Of a stretch of DNA of 64,000 bases, positions 25,850 to 34,467 are shown in pieces. The DNA comes from GCA-2748575 sp965222725. GTDB taxonomy: Bacteria > Pseudomonadota > Gammaproteobacteria > Pseudomonadales > Ketobacteraceae. The stretch's first letter is position 1; the number at the start of each line of letters is the position of its first letter. The stretch lies in assembly GCA_965222725.1 (NCBI GenBank), contig OZ244969.1, positions 3,968,001 to 4,032,000 of the forward strand, written 5' to 3'. The notes beneath the pieces are model-generated. The model did no database searches. It was not told where the DNA came from and was given only the letters and a program-made list of their open reading frames with translations. Position numbers and translations under genes: made by a program.

Positions 25850-26098
25850 ATGAAAAAGGTTGCAGGTTTTTCCCTTCTGGCTTTCGCCGTTGTGACCTGG
25901 GTGATTGCAGCCTCTCTGCCGTTCCTGGGCCTGACCATGGCGGAAACAGCCATCGGTACCACGGTAATTGTGGTGCTGGGTGAGGGCGCTTTCTGGCTGA
26001 GCATGTTTTTTCTGGGCAGTCAGTACTGGCAGAACGTTAAAAATTTCTTCCGCTGCCGCTTTTCTTCCAACAAGGAAGGCTGTACGTCCGAAATATAA
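25850..26098 (+). CDS. Small two-helix membrane protein ('transporter suffix'-like)
   Basis: 82 residues from ATG 25850, chosen because GAGGAGT lies 8 bp upstream. Two transmembrane helices (VAGFSLLAFAVVTWVIAA and GTTVIVVLGEGAFWLSMFF) separated by a short loop, then a basic cytoplasmic-type tail containing two cysteines. The pattern matches the small 'transporter suffix domain' proteins of about 80 residues. Function unknown; it sits alone between the 5-alpha-reductase and SnoaL-like genes. Confidence 0.72.
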   Translation: MKKVAGFSLLAFAVVTWVIAASLPFLGLTMAETAIGTTVIVVLGEGAFWLSMFFLGSQYWQNVKNFFRCRFSSNKEGCTSEI

Positions 26099-26160
26099 CG
26101 CCGACTCCCCTCAGCCCAACTTCCCTCAGCAAAGGGGCGAAAAAGTGGCCTGAACTGGCC

Positions 26161-26649
26161 CTAAAAGCTGGGGGTTTCTCCTGCCTTCACCAGATTCAAC
26201 GCTTCAGATTCATAACTTGTCATTACCGTTGAGGTGGGGTTGAACCGGCTTTCGGTAATCACCCATTCTCCCTCCCGCTTTTCATATTTGTCCTGATAAT
26301 AGCCCGCCAATTGCATCAGCCCCTTGGCTTGCGGATTGATCTGAAAGAAATACAGATCCCAGATGGCGTCCGCGTGATGTTCATCAATCCAGTTAATCTG
26401 CGGATTCTGGGCATGGTGGGCGTCGATAATCCCGGTTCCAACCGCCATTTGCTCAAACAGCGCAATCAGCTCTTCCCGGTTCTGGAAGCACCCGATGGGG
26501 CCATAATCGATCACTACTTCGCCTGGGGCAAAGCAGCTTCGGATCTTGTCTGAATCTTTCCGGTCGCAAGCGTGCAGGTAACGGGCTTTGAGCTGTTTAA
26601 TGTCTTCGATGTCTTCGAGTCTCTGAATTCTGCGGCTGAGATCCTGCAT
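26161..26649 (-). CDS. SnoaL-like (NTF2-fold) protein
   Basis: 162 residues. The start helix RIQRLEDIEDIKQLKARYLHA followed by CFAPGEVVIDYGP and GRKEL-like ENREELIALFEQM matches SnoaL_4/nuclear transport factor 2-like proteins, which bind or isomerise small hydrophobic ligands. The family includes steroid isomerases and dehydratases, but the KSI-type Tyr/Asp/Asp set is not evident here. It is divergent from the second P450 with a perfect box B between them. AGGGGAA precedes the ATG. Confidence 0.8.
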   Translation of the reverse strand: MQDLSRRIQRLEDIEDIKQLKARYLHACDRKDSDKIRSCFAPGEVVIDYGPIGCFQNREELIALFEQMAVGTGIIDAHHAQNPQINWIDEHHADAIWDLYFFQINPQAKGLMQLAGYYQDKYEKREGEWVITESRFNPTSTVMTSYESEALNLVKAGETPSF

Positions 26650-26706
26650 CTTGTGGTTCCCCTGAAAAATAGTACTGGACTTGGATATCTGTCTTCGTTA
26701 TTTTGA

Positions 26707-26721
26707 GTATACGGCGTATAC
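26707..26721. promoter_or_regulatory. Box B operator, perfect copy, between SnoaL-like gene and second P450
   Basis: GTATACGGCGTATAC: two perfect GTATAC halves with 3-bp spacing, 57 bp upstream of the SnoaL-like start and 129 bp upstream of the P450 start. Best copy of the motif in the window. Confidence 0.7.
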
Positions 26722-26850
26722 CTGTGGTTGAGCATACCGGATGGATTCCGGAGTAGCAACATACGGCGATAGCTAATTAAGCTGCCATAAGTGCAGCGCC
26801 AAAAGAGCACCTGCCATTAGAGCAAAGGGTAAGCAGAGAGGAGAGAGATC

Positions 26851-28338
26851 ATGTCAGCAAAAAACGTGCTTCCACCAGGGCCTTCGGGGCTGAAATTCAA
26901 GAACGCCATGAAAATGGGCCTGGGTGCTTATGATTTTCTTGAGGAAAATTATAAAGAGTACGGCGACATGTTTACGCTGCGGTTTCCGGGGCTGGCGCCT
27001 TTTGTGTGGCTAAACAGCCCGGATCTGGCCAAGCAGTTTTTTAATCTCAAACCGGAACAGATTGATCAATCCAGGCTGCCCATTCCCATTGATATCGGTG
27101 TTCGGCAAACCGGGTTCCTTAACGGCAAGGAGCATCAGGATTCCCGAAAAATTGTTATCCCGCCCCTTATCGCCAAGCGCCTGCACGACCGGGCCGACGT
27201 GATGTTTGAGTTTGCCGAGAAGCACATTAACAGTTGGAAAGTGGGCGATGAATTCGATACGCCCCGCAAGGTGGGCGACATTGCCCTGGATATGGCGGTT
27301 TATACCCTGCTGGGATTGAAAGACGGTGAGCGTGCTGATCGTTACAAAGAACTGATGCTGGGCTGGATCGGTGCAGCCACCAATAACACCATGTTCACCC
27401 TGGGCACCCTGTACGGCCCCTATAAGTGGCGCCAGTGGCTCAACGGCAAGTACATAGAGCGTCAGCGTAAAGGCGATATGGGGGATGGCAAGAAAGGTAT
27501 TCTGCCGTGGAAACAGGCGGTGGATCTTAAAGTGCAGCTGGCCGATATGTTTCAGGAAGAGATTCGCGAGATTCGTGCCGCAAACGATGAATCCCGCACA
27601 GATATGTTTGCCACCATGTGCCGCGCCACCTACGACGACGGCCAGTTGCTGGATGAAGAGCGTATCATTTCCGAAGCCATGGGCGTTCTGGTGGGTGGCC
27701 ATGAAACCAGTGCTGCAACCAGCGCCTGGCACATGCTGTGGATGGTAAAGCGCCCTGATGTGTATCAGAAATGTCGCGAAGAGGTGCTGGAATCCATTAA
27801 GACCCACGGACGTTTCGATCCTTTGAAAATCTGTGAGCTGCCTTATTGCAACGCCACGCTCAATGAGTCCATGCGGCTTACACCTTCTGCGGTTGGCACC
27901 CTGCGTTATCTGGTGGACGACGTTCAGTTTGGTGACTACACCGTGCCTGCGGGAACCAACGTATTAGCCGGTGCTTATATTATTCAGCGCCGCAAGGATA
28001 TCTGGGGCGAGGATGCGGAAGAGTTCCGGCCGGAGCGCTGGCTGGATGGCAAGTTCAAGCCGGGTCCGTTTGAGTTCTTTCCGTTTGGTGGTGGCCGTCG
28101 TGCCTGTATAGGTGCTAATCAGGCCAAACAACAGTTGCGGATTATCTGGGGTGATTTTTATCGTCGTGTAGCCTTTGATTCGCCTTTTGCGAACAATGAT
28201 GAGTGGCCGGGGCAAATGCAGGTTAGTGGGCAAACGGAACCCCAGGGCGGGGTGCCGGTAACAGTAACGAAAATTCTCCCCGCCAATACAGGTTACCCGG
28301 AAGGTGCTGAACCGGAGAAACTGGCTGAGGTATCCTGA
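26851..28338 (+). CDS. Cytochrome P450 (second of two close paralogues)
   Basis: 495 residues. GGHETSAATSAW at 282-293 (I helix), ExxR at Glu339-Arg342, haem loop FGGGRRACIG with Cys419. The alignment with the P450 at 9071-10567 is nearly gapless, including EHQDSRK near 94-100, DGER..RYKELML near 158-170 and GKKGILPWK.AVDLKVQLADM near 213-233; divergence is greatest at the ends and the 184-212 region. No membrane anchor. It should receive electrons from the box B-linked ferredoxin/reductase. Substrate unknown, probably a steroid by context. AGAGAGGAGAG precedes the ATG; a strong terminator follows. Confidence 0.93.
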   Translation: MSAKNVLPPGPSGLKFKNAMKMGLGAYDFLEENYKEYGDMFTLRFPGLAPFVWLNSPDLAKQFFNLKPEQIDQSRLPIPIDIGVRQTGFLNGKEHQDSRKIVIPPLIAKRLHDRADVMFEFAEKHINSWKVGDEFDTPRKVGDIALDMAVYTLLGLKDGERADRYKELMLGWIGAATNNTMFTLGTLYGPYKWRQWLNGKYIERQRKGDMGDGKKGILPWKQAVDLKVQLADMFQEEIREIRAANDESRTDMFATMCRATYDDGQLLDEERIISEAMGVLVGGHETSAATSAWHMLWMVKRPDVYQKCREEVLESIKTHGRFDPLKICELPYCNATLNESMRLTPSAVGTLRYLVDDVQFGDYTVPAGTNVLAGAYIIQRRKDIWGEDAEEFRPERWLDGKFKPGPFEFFPFGGGRRACIGANQAKQQLRIIWGDFYRRVAFDSPFANNDEWPGQMQVSGQTEPQGGVPVTVTKILPANTGYPEGAEPEKLAEVS

Positions 28339-28398
28339 CCTTGTCAAGGTGACGGAAACTGCCACGATCACAGAAATTAAAACAACAGAAATAACAAT

Positions 28399-28438
28399 AA
28401 TAAAAAGGGCCCGAAGAATCTTTCGGGCCCTTTTTATT
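28399..28438. terminator. Bidirectional terminator between convergent P450 and acyl-CoA ligase genes
   Basis: AATAAAAAGGGCCCGAA pairs with TTCGGGCCCTTTTTATT across a 6-base loop; T tracts on both strands. Confidence 0.95.
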
Positions 28439-28473
28439 GATAGAAAACGGATTTCGTTTTCAATGAACTGGCG

Positions 28474-30177
28474 TTACGCCGGTTGCGCTTCCTGTTTAGC
28501 CAGTTCTTCTTCCATGGCGTCCCGCATTTTAAACTTCTGGATTTTACCGGTTACCGTCATGGGGAATTCGTCCACAAAACGAATCAGGCTGGGTACTTTA
28601 AAGTGAGTTATCTGGTCTTTGCAGTAGGCTTTAACATCTTCTGCCGTCAGGGTTTGGCCGCTTTTTAGCTGAACCCAGGCACAAACCTTTTCGCCATATT
28701 TTTCATCGGGTATGCCAAATACCTGCACTTCCTGAATGGCTGGGTGGGTATAAAGGAATTCTTCCACTTCACGGGGATAAATGTTTTCGCCACCGCGGAT
28801 AATCATATCCTTGATGCGGCCAACGATTTTTACATAACCTTCTTCATCCATAATGGCCAGGTCACCGGAATGCAGCCAGTTGGCATCATCAATGGTGTCT
28901 TTGGTTTTATCCGGATCATTCCAGTAGCCCTGCATGACCGAATAACCGCGGCAGCAGAGTTCACCTTTTTCTCCCTGGGGAACCACGCGTCCTTCGGAAT
29001 CAACAATCTTGATTTCCTGGTGGGGGCCAACTTTACCTACAGTTTCGCAGCGTTTGTCCAGTGGTGCATCCAGGCCGGTCATATGATTTACCGGGCTGGT
29101 TTCTGTCTGGCCGTACATGATGGTGACTTCGGTCATGTGCATTTTATTCATTACCTGGCGCATGACTTCAGCGGGGCAGGGGGCGCCTGCCATAATGCCG
29201 GTGCGTAATGAACTCAGGTCAAACTTGTCCACTTCGGGAAGCTGCAGTTCACCAATAAACATGGTGGGCACACCATGGAGTGCCGTGCATTTTTCTGCCT
29301 GTACTGTTTCCAGCACAGCTAAAGGTTCGAACGCATCACTGGGGAAAATCGCCGTCGCGCCTTTGGTGAGGCAGGCCAGGTTGCCCATTACCATGCCAAA
29401 GCAGTGGTATAAAGGGACGGGAATACATAGCCGGTCCTGCTCCGTAAAAGACATGCCTTCGGCTACCTGATTGCCGTTATTCAGAATATTAAAGTGCGTC
29501 AGGGTTGCGCCTTTGGGGCTGCCGGTGGTGCCACTGGTAAACTGGATATTGATGGCATCGTCCGGTTGCAACAGGCCTTTCAGTTCCTGCAGGCGTTCCT
29601 GTTCTTTTGCGCCACCCATGTTGCAAACTTCAGAAAAGTTGAACATGCCGTGGGTTTTTTCTTCACCCATGCGGATCACGGATTTCAGATGTGGCAGCAG
29701 GTGCGCATCCAGCTTGCCCGGTTCGCAGCGCGACAGTTCCGGTGCCAGTTCCTGCAGCATTTTCAGGTATTCGCTGGTTTTGAATTTTTCAGCGGTGATA
29801 ATGGCTTTACATTCCACCTTGTTCAGAGCGTATTCCAGTTCATACAGGCGATAGGCGGGGTTGATGCACACCATAATGGCGCCGATTTTTGCCGTGGCAA
29901 ATTGTGTCAGGCACCATTCAATGCGGTTTGGTGCCCAGATGCCAACACGGTCGCCGGGCTGAATTCCCAGATTTAAGAGGCCCGTTGCCAGTTCATTCAC
30001 CTTGTCGTTATATTCCCTGAAGGTCCAGCGAATATCCTGGTGCCTGACAACAATGGCTTCTTTGTCGGGGTAGGTGGCGGCTATACGGTCGAAACAGTTG
30101 CCTATGGTTTCAAACAGCAATGGGGCATCTGCCGAACCGCAGATATAGCTTTGTTTGCCTTGGGGTGCTAGCGTCAT
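28474..30177 (-). CDS. AMP-binding fatty-acyl-CoA synthetase
   Basis: 567 residues. ANL motifs FTSGTTGSPKGATLTHFN near 215-232, MYGQTETSPVNH near 355, WLHSGDLAIMDEEGY near 435, GRIKDMIIRGGENIYPREVEEFL and the C-terminal MTVTGKIQKFKMRD with the catalytic lysine. This is the classic FadD-like medium/long-chain architecture, expected to activate a fatty or steroid carboxylic acid with ATP and CoA. It is divergent from the KstD-like gene at 30454 across a box A site, the same arrangement as the ligase/KstD pair at 11636-15160. AAAGGACAGG precedes the ATG. Confidence 0.92.
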   Translation of the reverse strand: MTLAPQGKQSYICGSADAPLLFETIGNCFDRIAATYPDKEAIVVRHQDIRWTFREYNDKVNELATGLLNLGIQPGDRVGIWAPNRIEWCLTQFATAKIGAIMVCINPAYRLYELEYALNKVECKAIITAEKFKTSEYLKMLQELAPELSRCEPGKLDAHLLPHLKSVIRMGEEKTHGMFNFSEVCNMGGAKEQERLQELKGLLQPDDAINIQFTSGTTGSPKGATLTHFNILNNGNQVAEGMSFTEQDRLCIPVPLYHCFGMVMGNLACLTKGATAIFPSDAFEPLAVLETVQAEKCTALHGVPTMFIGELQLPEVDKFDLSSLRTGIMAGAPCPAEVMRQVMNKMHMTEVTIMYGQTETSPVNHMTGLDAPLDKRCETVGKVGPHQEIKIVDSEGRVVPQGEKGELCCRGYSVMQGYWNDPDKTKDTIDDANWLHSGDLAIMDEEGYVKIVGRIKDMIIRGGENIYPREVEEFLYTHPAIQEVQVFGIPDEKYGEKVCAWVQLKSGQTLTAEDVKAYCKDQITHFKVPSLIRFVDEFPMTVTGKIQKFKMRDAMEEELAKQEAQPA

Positions 30178-30259
30178 GATCCTGTCCTTTTTACCACTTC
30201 GGTTGAGTGCAAGTTAGCGAAAGTCAGTTCTTATTGTCTTTGGGTTGCTCTGCATCCAA

Positions 30260-30287
30260 TGAGTCTTAAACCCTGAGTCTTAAACCC
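30260..30287. repeat. Perfect 14-bp tandem duplication in the divergent promoter region
   Basis: TGAGTCTTAAACCC at 30260-30273 is repeated exactly at 30274-30287, in the leader of the acyl-CoA ligase gene (minus strand). Confidence 0.85.
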
Positions 30288-30366
30288 GCAGCCTGTGGCG
30301 CCTTGAGGCCCCTTGAAAACAGGCTCAAATCGATTGTATCCAGATTGAAAAACTAAATAAACAATA

Positions 30367-30390
30367 TATTTGCAATAATGTTGCAAAATA
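30367..30390. promoter_or_regulatory. Box A operator-like palindrome upstream of the second KstD-like gene
   Basis: TATTTGCAATAATGTTGCAA followed by AATA: two TGCA elements at 30371 and 30382, 11 bp apart, forming a near-perfect inverted repeat TTTGCAA-N5-TTGCAAA. 64 bp upstream of the KstD-like start. Confidence 0.65.
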
Positions 30391-30453
30391 GGCTGGATCC
30401 CATATATGATGGTCCAAACAGGGTAGATTTGGATGAATGGAGAGGAACCCGCT

Positions 30454-32232
30454 ATGCCATCTAACCAATCGGATCAGCCGCAGCAGGGCTACGATCAGGA
30501 CGTTGATGTACTCGTGATAGGCTCCGGCGCCGGTGCGCTCACAGCGGCCATTGTGGCCAGGCTGGAAGGGGCGAAAAAGGTCGTCGTCGTTGAAAAAAGC
30601 GAAAAATACGGCGGTACGTCTGCCATGTCCGGTGGCGGTATCTGGATTCCCAACAGTCATTATGCCCGTGCCGAAGGCGCCAGTGATTCAGCGGATGAAG
30701 CCCTTACCTACATGAAATCGGTGATCGGTGAAGAGGTGTCTGAGGAGCGCATGCGCACCTACGTGGAAAAAGCAGCAGAAATGCTGGAGTACATGGACAG
30801 GAAAACCCGCCTTAAATACGAACCGGTTCCCTACAGCGATTACTACCCGGAAAAACCCGGTGGCAAAGAAGGTCACCGCACACACCAGCCATCCCCCATG
30901 CATGCCAAATTCCTTGGCGATGACTTTGATGAATTACGCGAACCTCCACCCCAGGTACTGGTAGCCGGTAAATTTACCATGACCATGAAAGAAGGCCGCA
31001 TGTTCCTGACGCAGGCCAAAGGCTGGTTGTGGACTGCAATGATGATGGTGCTGCGCTATTACATGGACATTCCCGGCCGTATGAAAGGCAAGCGTTCGCG
31101 CCGCCTTACCCTGGGCAATGCACTGATCGGCCAGTTGCGCTGGTCCATGAAAGAACTGGGTATAGATTTGTGGCTGAACACACCACTGGAAGAACTGATC
31201 GAAGAAGAGGGTGTGGTAACCGGTGCGGTTATCAAGAAAAGCGGTAAGTCCTGCCGCGTGCGGGCGTATCAGGGTGTTGTGATAGGTGTCGGTGGCTTTG
31301 AGCATAACCAGGCCATGCGTGAACAATACCTGCCGCAACCTACCAGTGCCGAATGGAGCGGATCACAAACCAACAATACCGGTGACGGCCATATCGCAGC
31401 GGAAAAAGTGGGTGCGGATTTTGATTTAATGGAACATGCCTGGTGGGCACCGGCAATCCGTGTTCCCGGTTGGGAACGGCCATTCGTGATTTTTGCGGAG
31501 CGTTCATTACCCGGGCTGGTTATTGTGAATAAAAACGGTAAACGCTTTGCCAATGAGGCTGCCCCGTATCTGGAATCCGGTCTGGCGTTTTATCGCGCCG
31601 TCTCTGAAGAAAAACCCAGTATTCCCGGTTACGTGGTGTTCGATTCCGTATTCCGTAAAAAATTCCCGCTGGGCCCGATTGCGCCGGGATATTCCATGCC
31701 CGATAACCGCCTGGGCAAGCGGATCTGGAGTGTGCTGGAAAAAGCCGACACCATTGAAGCACTGGCGGAGAAAATTGGTGTGGATGCCAAGGGCCTGGCA
31801 GAGACTGTCGCTAAAAATAACGAGTATGCCAGCTCAGGAAAAGATCCGGAGTTTCATCGGGGCGAAAGCTATTATGATCGCTATTATGGCGATGCCAATA
31901 CCAAGCCCAACCCCTGCATTGCGCCCATTTCCGAAGGGCCTTTTTACGCTATTCCTATTTACCCGGGTGATATCGGCACCAAAGGCGGAATGCTTACCGA
32001 TGTGAACGGCCAGGTGATCGATAAAAACGGTAACCCCATTCCGGGCTTGTATGCGGTGGGCAACAGTGCCGCATCTGTTATGGGTAGCAAGTACCCGGGA
32101 GCGGGTGCAACACTGGGGCCGGCCATGACCTTTGGCTATCTGGCAGCCAAGCATATGGTCAAGACCAATCCCAAACAGCAGTTACAGGATCAGGAAAAAA
32201 CAGGCACCGCCGCGAAAGCTGCCATGGCCTGA
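30454..32232 (+). CDS. kstD: 3-oxosteroid 1-dehydrogenase (KstD) family flavoprotein
   Basis: 592 residues from ATG 30454, preceded by GGAGAGG at a spacing of 8; an ATG 21 bp upstream lies before that site. FAD motif VLVIGSGAGALTAAIVARLEG, then KYGGTSAMSGGGIWIP, and the C-terminal block GLYAVGNSAASVMGSKYPGAGATLGPAM (broken into GLYAVGNSAAS and YPGAG.T.GPAMTFGYLAA), which is the strongest KstD signature. Residue-level catalytic assignments (two Tyr and a Gly in known KstD) were not verified. It would introduce the delta1 double bond needed for 9,10-seco ring opening with KshA, encoded at 35105. Followed by two SDR genes in the same direction. Confidence 0.88.
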   Translation: MPSNQSDQPQQGYDQDVDVLVIGSGAGALTAAIVARLEGAKKVVVVEKSEKYGGTSAMSGGGIWIPNSHYARAEGASDSADEALTYMKSVIGEEVSEERMRTYVEKAAEMLEYMDRKTRLKYEPVPYSDYYPEKPGGKEGHRTHQPSPMHAKFLGDDFDELREPPPQVLVAGKFTMTMKEGRMFLTQAKGWLWTAMMMVLRYYMDIPGRMKGKRSRRLTLGNALIGQLRWSMKELGIDLWLNTPLEELIEEEGVVTGAVIKKSGKSCRVRAYQGVVIGVGGFEHNQAMREQYLPQPTSAEWSGSQTNNTGDGHIAAEKVGADFDLMEHAWWAPAIRVPGWERPFVIFAERSLPGLVIVNKNGKRFANEAAPYLESGLAFYRAVSEEKPSIPGYVVFDSVFRKKFPLGPIAPGYSMPDNRLGKRIWSVLEKADTIEALAEKIGVDAKGLAETVAKNNEYASSGKDPEFHRGESYYDRYYGDANTKPNPCIAPISEGPFYAIPIYPGDIGTKGGMLTDVNGQVIDKNGNPIPGLYAVGNSAASVMGSKYPGAGATLGPAMTFGYLAAKHMVKTNPKQQLQDQEKTGTAAKAAMA

Positions 32233-32281
32233 CAACATAAAAACCTGACAATAATAACCAAAGGATGAATGAGGGAATCTG

Positions 32282-33052
32282 ATGTTGCAAGAATTTGACG
32301 ATGGGGCATCCCTGGTGTTTGGTGGCAGTGGCGGTATTGGTGCCGCTATTGCCGAGCGAATCGCTCAGGGCGGTAGTGATGTGGCCATTACTTACCGCGG
32401 CAATAAAGAGCGTGCCGAAAAAGCAGCGGAATCTATCGAGGCTCTTGGCGTGCGTTGTTCCATTCATCAGGTGGACATTGCTGACAAGGATCAGATCAAG
32501 GCCGCGATTGAAGGTGCCATTGCCGATCATGGTCGCTTGCACAGTGTGGTCGTGGCTGCCGGTTCTGATATCAAACAGCCTTTTCTGGCGGATGTAACGG
32601 ACGAGCAATGGGAAGAGGTGATTCAGGGGGACCTGAATGGCTTTTTCCGTATCGTGAAAAATATCATTCCCCATTTCCGCGCCAATGATGGTGGCTCGCT
32701 GGTGCATATTTCTTCTGCCGGACTGGGGCGTACGCCCCCTAAAGATGTGCTCTCTGTGGCTCCGAAAGCTGCCAACGAAGCCCTGGTAAAATATCTGGCC
32801 AAAGAAGAGGGCGTGCATGGTATCAGAGCCAACAGCGTCGCGGTTGGTGTGATTGAAACCGGTATCTTTAAACGCCTGGAAGCGGAAGGTGTATTTGATG
32901 ATGCATGGAAAGAAGCAGTTCTGGCCGGATTGCCCATCAAGCATTTTGGTGTGCCGGAAGACATTGCGGAAGCTGCCGCTTTTTTTGCTTCCAACCGTTC
33001 CAAATACGTTACCGGGCAGCTTCTGTTTGTGGATGGCGGTTACAGCGTCTGA
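32282..33052 (+). CDS. SDR-family protein lacking the usual catalytic tyrosine
   Basis: 256 residues. Cofactor motif VFGGSGGIGAAIAERIA, VVAAGSDI in place of NNAG, and HISSAGLGRTPPKDVLSVAPKAA where the normal YxxxK appears as S-V-A-P-K: the lysine is kept but the tyrosine four residues before it is serine. It ends YVTGQLLFVDGGYSV as classical SDRs do. Either the reaction does not need the Tyr general acid, another tyrosine substitutes, or it is a non-dehydrogenase SDR. It is 49 bp after kstD and 48 bp before the next SDR, so probably one operon. GAGGGAA precedes the ATG. Confidence 0.82.
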   Translation: MLQEFDDGASLVFGGSGGIGAAIAERIAQGGSDVAITYRGNKERAEKAAESIEALGVRCSIHQVDIADKDQIKAAIEGAIADHGRLHSVVVAAGSDIKQPFLADVTDEQWEEVIQGDLNGFFRIVKNIIPHFRANDGGSLVHISSAGLGRTPPKDVLSVAPKAANEALVKYLAKEEGVHGIRANSVAVGVIETGIFKRLEAEGVFDDAWKEAVLAGLPIKHFGVPEDIAEAAAFFASNRSKYVTGQLLFVDGGYSV

Positions 33053-33100
33053 ATTAAAGAACATAAGAAAAGCATACTAGTTAACATATGGAGAAGAGTC

Positions 33101-33856
33101 ATGAGTCGATTCGATAACAAGGTAGCAATTGTTACCGGTGCTGCTTCCGGAATGGGTAAAGCTGCTGCCGTACGCCTGGCATCTGAAGGTGCCAAAGTCA
33201 TTCTGGGCGATATTAATGAAGAAGGCCTGCAACAAACTGCTGCCGAAATTGATGCGGCTGGTGGCGTAGCCAAGGCAGTTCCCTTTAATGCCATGGAAGA
33301 GGCTTCCTGCAAGGCGCTGGTGGATTCCGCAGTGGATACCTTCGGGCAACTGGATGTGGTTGTGAATGCTGCCGGTATTGGTGGATTTTATCGGCTGGAT
33401 GAACTCGACAGCGAAATATTCAATCGCTTTATGACGATTAACCTGAACAGTGTGGTTACCATTTGTCGGGAAGCCATGCCGCACCTGCAAAAAACCAAAG
33501 GCAATATTGTTAACTTTGCCTCTTTGAACGCCAAGGTGATGACGGCCTATCAAACTGCCTATTGTGCATCAAAAGCTGCGGTGGCAGCGGTTACCAAGTG
33601 TATGGCTCAGGAGTTTGAAGAGTACGGTGTGCGTGCCAATATTATTTGCCCCGGTGGTATAGAAACCCCCATGGTGGCCCAGATGCGATTTCCGGAAGGC
33701 ATGAACCGCCGCCTGCTGGCCAACCTGCAGCCCCTGAGCCGCAAAGGTGAGCCGGAAGAAGTTGCAGCGCTGGTGTCTTTCCTGGCATCAGATGAAGCCA
33801 GCTATATCAGTGGCGAAGATATCTTTATTGATGGTGGTGCACGCTCGGCCATGTAA
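33101..33856 (+). CDS. Short-chain dehydrogenase/reductase (hydroxysteroid dehydrogenase-type)
   Basis: 251 residues. TGAASGMGKAAAVRLASEG, DINEEGL (Asp in the NAD-preferring position), VVNAAGIGG, NFASLNAK and YCASKAAVAAVTK carry the full classical active site; YISGEDIFIDGGARSAM closes the fold. The acidic residue after the second strand suggests NAD rather than NADP. Similar enzymes oxidise 3-, 7-, 12- or 17-hydroxyl groups of steroids; the position cannot be told here. GGAGAAGAG precedes the ATG. Confidence 0.9.
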   Translation: MSRFDNKVAIVTGAASGMGKAAAVRLASEGAKVILGDINEEGLQQTAAEIDAAGGVAKAVPFNAMEEASCKALVDSAVDTFGQLDVVVNAAGIGGFYRLDELDSEIFNRFMTINLNSVVTICREAMPHLQKTKGNIVNFASLNAKVMTAYQTAYCASKAAVAAVTKCMAQEFEEYGVRANIICPGGIETPMVAQMRFPEGMNRRLLANLQPLSRKGEPEEVAALVSFLASDEASYISGEDIFIDGGARSAM

Positions 33857-33877
33857 ATGCAGTTGCTGACAGCTGTT

Positions 33878-33903
33878 GCTGTTTGCTGCTGCTGTTTGCT
33901 GTT
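33878..33903. repeat. Two-copy 13-bp tandem duplication after the SDR stop codon
   Basis: GCTGTTTGCTGCT is followed by GCTGTTTGCTGTT, 21 bp after the SDR stop, just before the terminator. Confidence 0.7.
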
Positions 33904-33908
33904 AATAG

Positions 33909-33944
33909 AAAGAGTCAATTCCTTTACGGGTTGGCTCTTTTTTT
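33909..33944 (+). terminator. Terminator after the kstD-SDR-SDR operon
   Basis: AAAGAGTCAA pairs with TTGGCTCTTT (one G-T pair) and runs into seven T. Confidence 0.9.
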
Positions 33945-34048
33945 ATTTGCGGGTATCACCCCTAACGTTGCAAAAAATTGTTCCTGATCAAGTAATGCAG
34001 TGCGCGGGCGTGGTAGGCTTTCACAAGAATCCATTTCAGGGAAATCCT

Positions 34049-34444
34049 ATGACTAACAATGACCTTATTCACTTATCGCTGGAGCAGACAGTAGAGCAAA
34101 TTGGTGACCCGGTAGCGCGTATCTTTTCACTGATGTATGAAAGGTTTCCGGATCTTCTTGCCTACAAAGAGGAAAACCCGGAATGGGAAAACTACATGTT
34201 CGACGAGATCATTGCCAATTTTATGCAGTTTGGTGAGGATCCGGAAACAGCCATGATGACCATCAGGGATATGGCGGTACATCATGAGCTGATTGGCGTG
34301 CCACGGGAGATTTTCAGTGGCTTGTACGAAGCTATGTACGAAGTGATGCGGAAAAACTTTTACGGCCCCCAGCAGAGTGCCATGGATTCCATGTGGCAGT
34401 CACAGATCAACCGCATTCAGAAAGGTATCCAGGAAGCAGTATAA
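34049..34444 (+). CDS. Globin-like protein
   Basis: 131 residues from ATG 34049; the frame is open upstream to 33857 but that part overlaps a terminator. All-helical. LEQTVEQIGDPVARIFSLMYERFPDLLAYK matches a globin A-C region in which Phe and Pro are conserved. MAVHHELIGVPREIFSGLYEAMYEVMR matches the F-G-H region with a proximal-type His (the HHE..GV pattern). This indicates a single-domain globin, though the distal residue is unclear and haem binding is unproven. Its role near steroid oxygenases might be oxygen supply or sensing, or nothing specific. Confidence 0.65.
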   Translation: MTNNDLIHLSLEQTVEQIGDPVARIFSLMYERFPDLLAYKEENPEWENYMFDEIIANFMQFGEDPETAMMTIRDMAVHHELIGVPREIFSGLYEAMYEVMRKNFYGPQQSAMDSMWQSQINRIQKGIQEAV

Positions 34445-34455
34445 ACTGCTTCCTG
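34430..34455. terminator. Perfect stem-loop at the globin stop codon, between convergent genes
   Basis: CAGGAAGCAGT pairs fully with ACTGCTTCCTG over a 4-base loop that contains part of the TAA. No long T run, so it is a bidirectional stem without classical features. Confidence 0.5.
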
Positions 34456-34467
34456 AACCGTTAGTGC

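Noticed and set aside
33870..33905. Candidate CRISPR or microsatellite array (CTG-rich)
   Set aside because: Only a two-copy 13-bp duplication in a CTG-rich stretch, without spacers or further repeats.
33857..34048. N-terminal extension of the globin-like protein
   Set aside because: The frame is open, but it covers a clear terminator and a low-complexity duplication; ATG 34049 starts the conserved part.
34430..34455. Riboswitch or small RNA at the globin gene end
   Set aside because: A single perfect stem with a 4-base loop between convergent genes is better explained as a terminator-like structure.
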